DNA of 64,000 nucleotides from Paenibacillus sp. FSL K6-0276 (GTDB taxonomy: Bacteria; Bacillota; Bacilli; Paenibacillales; Paenibacillaceae): the NCBI RefSeq assembly GCF_037977235.1, contig NZ_CP150276.1:4960001-5024000 (forward strand). The letters run 5' to 3'. The notes beneath the pieces were generated by a model. The model saw only the letters and a list, made by a program, of their open reading frames with translations. It did no database searches and was not told the origin of the DNA. Shown in pieces: positions 58,478-64,000 of the stretch. Both the position numbers and the translations under genes were made by a program. How positions within the stretch are numbered: the stretch's first letter is position 1; each line of letters opens with the position of its first letter.

Positions 58478-59581
58478 TTATTGTCCCCCTATCAATTTAC
58501 GAATGCTGTCTACGATCACGAGCAGATCATCTCCCAGAAGCGGCCGTGGGTCAATATCGAAATATCCCTGCTTCACTCCATAATCGCGGGTGTAAATCGC
58601 AATCTCGCCCTGCTGCACCCCCTCCACCAATTCTTTCGCCGTAATTCCGGCCTGCTGTGGATCAACCTGAACTCGGCCGCGATAGATGGCACGGCCCGCC
58701 TCATCCTGCACAATGGTTACACGAATTCCCGGAAGATCATTCAACACCATCAATCCCTGCAAAGACGCTTGCTCGGTGTCACTCTTGTCTTCCTTGACCA
58801 TGTATTCCTCTAGAGCTTGCAGCAGACCAAAGGAAGTTTCTTTACCGGCCTTCATACTGCGTCCTATTCCATACAATTGGATCTTAACCCATTCTACATA
58901 ATTACGTTTGCCCGCGATAATACCGGATGTAGGCCCTTCAATGGCTTTAGAACCACTATAAATCGCCAGGTCAGAGTATTTCACATATTTACAGAGGTCT
59001 TCTTCCGCTGCGGCATCTACGATTAGTGGAATGCCCCTACGTTTTGCGATCTCCCATGCTTCTTCGACGGATAACATATTTTTCTGCACTGCATGGTGGG
59101 ACTTCACGTACAGAATGGCAGCCGTCTGCTCACAAATGGCATCCTCTATATGCTCGGCCCGGCCTTCATTCGCATAACCGACCTCAATTAGTTTACCTCC
59201 GCCTAGATAGACCATAGTTTCCACTGGAGCTCCGTACTGTACATTGTGCCCCTTCAGAATGATGATTTCGTTGCGTGGAATGGCCTCTTGGTGCAGACGT
59301 TCACTACGGCGGCGGTTACCTTGGGTCACTAATGCCGCAACGGACAACGCAATACCGCTGGAGGCTGAGTTAACGATTAGCGCTGCTTCAGCGCCGAGAA
59401 TTCGTGCCGTGTAATCTCCAGCTTTATCCACCAGATCCGCTATTTCCACATAACTCTGTCCGCCTTGCTTCATCGCCTCCATCACTGTGTCAGACGGAGC
59501 CGACACCCCCAGGATACTCATTCTGCCGCTTGCATTGATTACGCGTTTAAGCCCGTATTTCGCATTTAATGAATTCCCCAC
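58478..59581 (-). CDS. dgaE: DgaE-type PLP-dependent D-glucosaminate(-6-phosphate) ammonia-lyase
   Basis: A 367-residue SelA-like PLP enzyme of fold type I. The Schiff-base Lys is in LAIYSGSKAIEGPTSGIIAG near 212, and upstream are VIVDAAAEEDL-type residues (GIPLIVDAAAEEDLCKYVKY) with the PLP-ring Asp. Salmonella DgaE converts D-glucosaminate 6-phosphate to KDGP with loss of ammonia. The start is GTG at 59581 with AAAGGAG, overlapping the end of the amidohydrolase gene by 35 bases. Here no PTS is present, so the substrate may enter unphosphorylated. Confidence 0.87.
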   Translation of the reverse strand: MGNSLNAKYGLKRVINASGRMSILGVSAPSDTVMEAMKQGGQSYVEIADLVDKAGDYTARILGAEAALIVNSASSGIALSVAALVTQGNRRRSERLHQEAIPRNEIIILKGHNVQYGAPVETMVYLGGGKLIEVGYANEGRAEHIEDAICEQTAAILYVKSHHAVQKNMLSVEEAWEIAKRRGIPLIVDAAAEEDLCKYVKYSDLAIYSGSKAIEGPTSGIIAGKRNYVEWVKIQLYGIGRSMKAGKETSFGLLQALEEYMVKEDKSDTEQASLQGLMVLNDLPGIRVTIVQDEAGRAIYRGRVQVDPQQAGITAKELVEGVQQGEIAIYTRDYGVKQGYFDIDPRPLLGDDLLVIVDSIRKLIGGQ

Positions 59582-60668
59582 CTATAACCACTCCTTTTGC
59601 ATGGATTACTTTATCCGTCACTCTTTCTTCCCCTTCAGAATCAACAAGCACAGTAGGTTCATGTTGCAGGGTGAACAGCGTCAGGTTTGCAGGATCACCC
59701 ACCTGAATTCGGCCCAGCTCCGGCCTGCCCAGCCATTTCGCGGCATTTGAAGTAACCGCTACCACAATCTCATCCAGAGCATAGTCCAAACATAGAAACT
59801 TGGAAAGTACATTAGACATGCTAAAGACAGGTCCCTTCATTCGGTTCACTCGATAGATATCCGTGCTAATCGTATTCAGTCCAATGCCGTTACGTTTAGC
59901 AGCCTCAGCTACCTTAAAAGAGAAACTTGCTGTTCCATGCCCTACGTCCAGATGAACTCCCCGTTCAATGGCCTCAGTCAGTACCTGAAGCGGCTGACCG
60001 TCCTCAGCAAACAAATTATTCTCTTTTCCGTTGAGATAATGGGTCACGATATCCTTTTGCTGCAAAAGAGGCATAACTTCTCTGATATCTGGCGGCGCTG
60101 AACCGATATGTACCATTAACGGCAACCCCGTCTCCTTTGAAAGACTTCGTGCAATATGCAGCGGCTCAATCCCGCTGGCACCGACAACGCTCTTGCTGAT
60201 TCTGGCCTTTAATCCCACGATCATCTCCCCGTAAGTTCGGACGGATTGCAGGATCTTCTCCTTATCGATCCATTCCAAGTTGGATAATTCGTCAATTCTT
60301 AGCAGTCCGATCCGCGAGATATTCAAGAATGCCAGCACATTCGTCTTAGCCTGAGACGCGTCACGGGCCAGATCACCAATTCTATCAGCCCCACAGCTAC
60401 CGGCATCGACTAGAGTTGTCACCCCTTGCCGGACACCGATCTCATCAATCTCGTCACCATACGGATCAAATTCGCGAAAAGCATGCACATGCATATCAAT
60501 CCAACCGCTGGATACGTATGCGCCTGAACCCTCCCACTCCTGCCCCCCACGGCCCTCACCTGCCGGGGTGATCTCAGCGATCTTGCCATTCTCGATTACA
60601 ATGTCAATCTCTTCTCCGCTTACTCGTTTCACCTGACGGAGCACGTATCTTTCATCCAGTGTTCTCAC
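59547..60668 (-). CDS. Amidohydrolase/deacetylase-family metallohydrolase
   Basis: 373 residues, dihydroorotase-like amidohydrolase fold. Metal-ligand motifs are MHVHAFREF near 55, the Lys in IVGLKARISKSV near 150, His in PLMVHIGSAPPDI near 183, His in DIVTHYLNGK near 205, and Asp in ISTDIYRVNR near 265. Members of this group occur with DgaE/DgaF in other Firmicutes and are thought to remove an N-acyl group from an amino-sugar acid. It is the first gene of the operon. The start is uncertain: the frame opens with GTG at 60668 almost on top of AAAAAGG, and a CTG or GTG slightly inside may be used instead. Confidence 0.85.
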   Translation of the reverse strand: MRTLDERYVLRQVKRVSGEEIDIVIENGKIAEITPAGEGRGGQEWEGSGAYVSSGWIDMHVHAFREFDPYGDEIDEIGVRQGVTTLVDAGSCGADRIGDLARDASQAKTNVLAFLNISRIGLLRIDELSNLEWIDKEKILQSVRTYGEMIVGLKARISKSVVGASGIEPLHIARSLSKETGLPLMVHIGSAPPDIREVMPLLQQKDIVTHYLNGKENNLFAEDGQPLQVLTEAIERGVHLDVGHGTASFSFKVAEAAKRNGIGLNTISTDIYRVNRMKGPVFSMSNVLSKFLCLDYALDEIVVAVTSNAAKWLGRPELGRIQVGDPANLTLFTLQHEPTVLVDSEGEERVTDKVIHAKGVVIGGEFIKCEIRA

Positions 60669-60680
60669 CTTTTTCCATAT

Positions 60681-60694
60681 AACATTATAATGTT
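60681..60694. promoter_or_regulatory. GntR-type operator 1
   Basis: AACATTATAATGTT is a perfect 14-bp palindrome just upstream of the amidohydrolase gene. On the minus strand it contains TATAAT, so binding would cover a possible -10 element. Confidence 0.7.
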
Positions 60695-60727
60695 TAAAAT
60701 ACCACGAATAGTACGTGAAGTAAATAT

Positions 60728-60741
60728 AACGTTATAATGTT
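60728..60741. promoter_or_regulatory. GntR-type operator 2
   Basis: AACGTTATAATGTT differs from site 1 by one base. The centres are 47 bp apart. A paired arrangement upstream of the operon with gntR at its end fits autoregulated repression. Confidence 0.68.
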
Positions 60742-60897
60742 TATACATAAAAACAAAATCACCCTGTCGGGTGAAAAGACATCTGTTAGTTTGAATTTGA
60801 AACTTACGGAGCACTTATTGCAATTTCCGCAGGATTTCCGGTAGTTTGGCGAGTAAGAACTTCAGTGTGGGTGGGAGTTTGCTTAGGTAGAACGTGT

Positions 60898-61082
60898 TAT
60901 ATGGAAAACCTCCCTATAAATTAGGTCACAGCTGTTATATGAACAGGGTATACGGAATTTCTCCCTGTATATTGGCCAATTTCAATTAAATACTGCAATT
61001 TCAGCTGAATTATAGGGAGCATTTCCCTATATTCTATCGAAATGACCATATAATATAGAATTACAGGGAGTAATTCCCTATC
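60898..61082. repeat. Dispersed four-palindrome element, copy C (intact, 185 bp)
   Basis: 21-bp palindromes are centred at 60908, 60959, 61021 and 61072 (spacings 51, 62, 51). Cores are ATGGAAAACCTCCCT, ACGGAATTTCTCCCT, AGGGAGCATTTCCCT and AGGGAGTAATTCCCT. Units 1-2 and units 3-4 are in opposite orientation. The linkers are not conserved with copies A and B. Confidence 0.88.
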
Positions 61083-61464
61083 AGTCTAGCGGCTTGACCC
61101 TGAAGTAGAGAAATAGAAAGCATTAAAAAGTTTATGTGTGAGAACTGAGAGCAGAAAGTGACTCCTATAAAGAAGTAAATAAAAACAGGCTTCGGCGCTC
61201 CATTCTTGCATTTCTTGAACGCATTCCTTTCGTACGCTCCTTTCGTGCATTCCTTGCACGCTTTTCTAGGCACACCTATCCTACATATCTGGCATTGCCC
61301 ATATCCCGTGTGCCACTGCTTATCGCTTTATTCACGGTTTCTATGATGATTGCTGTAGAGTCCCTTGGGCAGACGATGACCGTGCATTTCCATGAATCCA
61401 AGGATAATTTCCTATGCAACAAAAAGATGACTCCTTATGAATTCAGAAGTCATCCGCTCAGATT
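61083..61464. other. Non-coding spacer between copy C and the YhcH gene
   Basis: The stretch at about 61195-61270 has degenerate recurrences of CGCATTCCTTTCGTACG / CGCTCCTTTCGTGCATTCC. A weak hairpin GATGACT...AGTCATC (61425-61453) could end the YhcH transcript. No credible gene or RNA is seen. Confidence 0.45.
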
Positions 61465-61938
61465 CTATGAATGTAATAACCCTACATGGATCTTTATAAC
61501 AGCCTTCTTAATCTTCATGCCCGGTTGACCCATCCCAGGTCTGTGTACATCATGCGGGAAAAAGACAGCGAACATACCCGGCACCAAAGTTAACAAAACT
61601 TCTTCGGATGACGGAGAATAAAGCGCATAATCTGCTTCCGCATCGTAAGGCTTAGTAGCCTCGATCCCTTCTTGCAGGGGGGACCAACCGATCGTTTCTT
61701 CACCTTCGATCAGATAATGCACATCAATATAAGCCTCATGCTTTTCAGCAACCTGTTCCTCCAGCGATTTCGCTTCAAGAGCCATAATCGAAACGTATAT
61801 CTCGTTACCGCGGATCTCAATTCGCCCGAGATCAGATTCATGTTGTAAGATGACTTTCAATTCCTCGATAGCCTCTACAATGACTGAATTCTCGTATCTG
61901 CTATGCTCTTCCCAAGATGACAATGAACCTAAGATCAT
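61465..61938 (-). CDS. YhcH/YjgK/YiaL-family protein (beta-galactosidase subunit beta-like)
   Basis: 157 residues forming a cupin-like beta barrel. Family segments are LEEQVAEKHEAYIDVHYLIE near 76-95, GEETIGWSPL, YALYSPS, and the metal-ligand stretch GMFAVFFPHDVHRPGM near 119-134. E. coli YhcH lies in the nan operon, and its relatives are thought to act on sialic acid or other sugar anomers. Here it is last in a nanE-nanK-rpiR-yhcH set, which supports that pathway. Confidence 0.92.
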   Translation of the reverse strand: MILGSLSSWEEHSRYENSVIVEAIEELKVILQHESDLGRIEIRGNEIYVSIMALEAKSLEEQVAEKHEAYIDVHYLIEGEETIGWSPLQEGIEATKPYDAEADYALYSPSSEEVLLTLVPGMFAVFFPHDVHRPGMGQPGMKIKKAVIKIHVGLLHS

Positions 61939-61969
61939 ATTGTCTCATTCTCCTCACATCTCAATTCGC

Positions 61970-62824
61970 TTACAGTAGCTTCTCACTAACTGCCGCAGCG
62001 GTTGTTTCCTTATTGATAATGGACTGCTCACTAGTCTTCTTGAAATATTCCACATATAAAATATCCAGCAGATAGAGCTGTGAGATCTTAGCAGATAATG
62101 AACCGCCCTGCAGAGGACCCTCATTAGCACCACATAATAAGGTAAGATCCGAATACGACGTTAAAGGTGACTTTTCAAATCTCGTAATGGACACCACCTT
62201 AGCGCCTCGTTCCTTCGCCTTTCTGGCGACCTCAATACTATCCTTGGTTGAACCGGAATAAGAAATGATTACAGCGACATCTCGCTCAGACATTAGCGCT
62301 GCTGACATCATCTGAAGATGTGAATCCATCAAACATTCTGTTTTGTTTGTAATGCGCATAAATTTAATTTTGGCTTCCATAGCCGTAATTAGAGAAGAGC
62401 CAACGCCGAAAAATAATACATGTTCCGCGTTAATCATATAATCAATGGCTTCATTGATCTTCTGTATATCAATTAAATTATAGGTCTCGTTCAGTGCACT
62501 AACATTTGTGGTCAGCACCTTGGAAGCCACGGCTTCAGTAGTGTCGTCCATTAGAATTTGATCCGTAAGCTGCGGGATCTCATTCTCCACAGTGATACTA
62601 TGAGCTAATGCAATCTTGAACTCTTGATACCCTTTATAACTTAAAGATTTGCAAAATCGAAAGATACTTGATTCCCCTACATCGCACGCATCGGCAAGAT
62701 CAGTAATCGACATATAGACAACACTTCTCGTGTTCTCCAGGACGTAGTCCGCTACCTTCTTCTCCGTATTCGTCAAATTATTGTACTTGGAATGAATAGA
62801 AGAAAAAATACTGATTGTTCGCAA
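61970..62824 (-). CDS. MurR/RpiR-family regulator (HTH + SIS)
   Basis: 284 residues. The N-terminal RpiR helix-turn-helix (LTNTEKKVADYVLENTRSVV; SITDLADACDVGESSIFRFC) precedes a SIS sugar-phosphate-binding domain (HVLFFGVGSSLITAMEAKIK; DVAVIISYSGSTKDSIEVAR). It starts with TTG at 62824, preceded by AAAGGAGGGG, so the strong ribosome binding site decides the start. It most likely controls this nan-type operon with ManNAc-6-P, GlcN-6-P or a related phosphosugar as effector. Confidence 0.93.
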   Translation of the reverse strand: MRTISIFSSIHSKYNNLTNTEKKVADYVLENTRSVVYMSITDLADACDVGESSIFRFCKSLSYKGYQEFKIALAHSITVENEIPQLTDQILMDDTTEAVASKVLTTNVSALNETYNLIDIQKINEAIDYMINAEHVLFFGVGSSLITAMEAKIKFMRITNKTECLMDSHLQMMSAALMSERDVAVIISYSGSTKDSIEVARKAKERGAKVVSITRFEKSPLTSYSDLTLLCGANEGPLQGGSLSAKISQLYLLDILYVEYFKKTSEQSIINKETTAAAVSEKLL

Positions 62825-62847
62825 ATAAGCCCCTCCTTTACAATGGT

Positions 62848-63720
62848 TTAATGTGCGAATAAAGAGGAAGCTCCTAGCAAGCCTGCTTTATTCCCAAGTG
62901 AGGCCTTAACAATTCTTACACCCGTAAAACTCTCCATAATCAAAGACTTGGTCCGTTCTTCTACCCTTTGAACTAAATCTTCTTGCTCCATAACGCCGCC
63001 CCCTATAATTATAGCGGATGGATTGAAGATATGAATAATAGAAGCTAAACCTACAGACACCTCAGTTATCCATGAATCCAGGATCTGTTTCAGCAGCTCG
63101 TCCCCTTTGTGTATTTTATCAAAAAGGACTTTTCCGTCCATACATTCGGGATCTGCCTGCTGAGCCATCTTCACTAAAGCAGTCGTTGAAGCATACTTTT
63201 CATAAAAAGGCAGTCCCTCCGCCGCGTCTGACAATGGATGTGTAAGGATATGACCAAATTCGGCCGCCACCCCATCTGCTCCTTTATAGATTTGGCGGTT
63301 CATTACAATTGCACCACCGATGCCCGTGCCAAAGGTCAAGCATAAGAAATTGTTAAAAGACTGAGCAGCACCGTAATGAGCCTCGCCTAATGCTGCTGAA
63401 TTCACATCGTTCTCTACCATAACAGGTTTATGAAAATGATTTGTTACAATTTCCTTAATCTTCATCCCTGTATATCTAGGTATATTTTCGTTTGCATAGA
63501 CAATAAATCCTTCTTCAGCATTCACTTGACCAGCCGTGCTTATAGCAATGGCATCAAAATTATCATATTCTGCGATCTTATCCAGCAATCTTGAGATTAC
63601 ATGCGGCCCTCCCAAGTGACTCTCTGTTGCATATTCCTTGAAGTCATCCACATTTCCCTGTTTATCGCATATACAAATCTTGGTGTTGGTACCGCCAATA
63701 TCTACAGCGAGAATTCTCAT
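62848..63720 (-). CDS. nanK: ROK-family kinase, probable N-acetylmannosamine kinase
   Basis: 290 residues. The ATP-binding N-terminus is ILAVDIGGTNTKICICDKQG, and the catalytic Asp lies in PVMVENDVNSAALGEAHYGA near 101-120, with LTFGTGIGGAIVMN following. The usual ROK zinc site (CxCGxxGC) is missing: EFGHILTHPLSDAAEG runs straight into LPFYEKYASTTALV. Several Firmicute ManNAc kinases lack it too. It phosphorylates ManNAc for the NanE epimerase encoded next to it, 24 bases upstream. Glucokinase-like activity on other hexoses is an alternative. Confidence 0.9.
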   Translation of the reverse strand: MRILAVDIGGTNTKICICDKQGNVDDFKEYATESHLGGPHVISRLLDKIAEYDNFDAIAISTAGQVNAEEGFIVYANENIPRYTGMKIKEIVTNHFHKPVMVENDVNSAALGEAHYGAAQSFNNFLCLTFGTGIGGAIVMNRQIYKGADGVAAEFGHILTHPLSDAAEGLPFYEKYASTTALVKMAQQADPECMDGKVLFDKIHKGDELLKQILDSWITEVSVGLASIIHIFNPSAIIIGGGVMEQEDLVQRVEERTKSLIMESFTGVRIVKASLGNKAGLLGASSLFAH

Positions 63721-63743
63721 CCTTATCTACCCTCTCCGGCAAT

Positions 63744-64000
63744 CTACTGAATAGCGTCTACAAACCTTTTGGTAATCTCCATCGGTCTTGTAATCGCTGA
63801 GCCGACTACTGCTGAATAAACACCTAGATCGAACATTGTCTTCAGTTCTTCAGGAGTGGAAACGCCACCTTCAGCGATCACAGGCACTGAGAAGTTGCTT
63901 ACGATTTGTTTGACTAGCTCGAAATCTGGGAGTGAGCGATCTTTCGTATACGCTGTGTATCCACTTAAGGTAGTTCCCACAAGATCAAATCCCAGTTCAA
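63744..64000 (-). CDS. nanE: N-acetylmannosamine-6-phosphate 2-epimerase, C-terminal part (start beyond window)
   Basis: The final 85 or so residues of NanE, a TIM-barrel enzyme that turns ManNAc-6-P into GlcNAc-6-P. FDLVGTTLSGYTAYTKD, PDFELVKQIVSNFSVPVIAE and GGVSTPEELKTMFDLGVYSA are the typical C-terminal phosphate-binding strands. The 5' part lies to the right of the window. The frame is open at the window edge (ELGFDLVGTT). It is followed by nanK, so it is the upstream member of the sialic-acid operon seen here. Confidence 0.93.
   Translation of the reverse strand, partial: ELGFDLVGTTLSGYTAYTKDRSLPDFELVKQIVSNFSVPVIAEGGVSTPEELKTMFDLGVYSAVVGSAITRPMEITKRFVDAIQ

Noticed and set aside
61061..61273. 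Minus-strand 70-codon frame and neighbouring small frames upstream of the YhcH gene
   Set aside because: They cover palindromic repeat copy C and a degenerate repeat region, with no ribosome binding site and no family features.

Overview
The window looks like chromosome from a Paenibacillus-type Gram-positive bacterium. The evidence is S-layer homology (SLH) domains, lipoprotein solute-binding proteins with Cys lipoboxes, paired sensor kinase / AraC-type response regulators of the YesM/YesN kind, a GerM-rph-rdgB block as in endospore-formers, strong AGGAGG ribosome binding sites and a NifD relic closest in wording to Paenibacillus NifD. Most of the window is carbohydrate catabolism in separate self-contained gene sets, nearly all on the minus strand.

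Layout. 1-6.8 kb: a lacI-esterase-GH3-GH94 operon, probably for beta-1,2-gluco-oligosaccharides (sophoro-oligosaccharides), with perfect palindromic operators upstream. 7.2-8.1 kb: a divergent serine hydrolase. 8.1-11.8 kb: an insertion-sequence region beside tRNA-Arg(TCT). An IS4-family element (8353-9887) sits inside a dispersed palindromic repeat, and an IS1182-family element (9973-11530) sits inside a duplicated tRNA-type terminator; both have recognisable terminal repeats and target duplications. 11.9-15.2 kb: a small unknown protein, asparagine synthetase and an aldo/keto reductase. 15.4-30.2 kb: a locus with two CUT1 permeases, a GH65 disaccharide phosphorylase, beta-phosphoglucomutase, a two-component system, a binding protein and a 1616-residue SLH-anchored putative glycosidase. 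30.4-36.3 kb: housekeeping genes (cupin, stomatin/NfeD pair, rdgB, rph, gerM, pgpA-like yutG). 37-39 kb: an MBL-fold hydrolase and a methyltransferase. 39-47 kb: a second two-component/ABC/GH13 alpha-glucoside locus with a CcpA cre site. 47.2-48.1 kb: a decayed nifD fragment. 48.3-49.4 kb: a yybP-ykoY manganese riboswitch and its TerC/YkoY gene. 49.5-55.7 kb: an AraC remnant, a secreted PepSY/SLH-like protein, a serine hydrolase without a normal start codon, and an SsuABC/ThiXYZ-like transporter. 56-60.7 kb: a five-gene operon (amidohydrolase, DgaE, DgaF, KDG kinase, GntR) for glucosaminate-type amino-sugar acids. 61.4-64 kb: part of a sialic-acid/ManNAc operon (nanE, nanK, rpiR, yhcH).

The least expected structure is intergenic. 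Three elements of 184-185 bp (at about 8.2, 36.4 and 60.9 kb) each hold four 21-bp palindromes with centres 51, 62 and 50-51 bp apart. The first two palindromes are in opposite orientation to the last two, so the whole element has dyad symmetry. I do not recognise this repeat family. The other notable observations are the nitrogenase relic, which has lost the FeMo-cofactor histidine, and the frameshift at an A-AAA-AAG heptamer in the IS1182 transposase.
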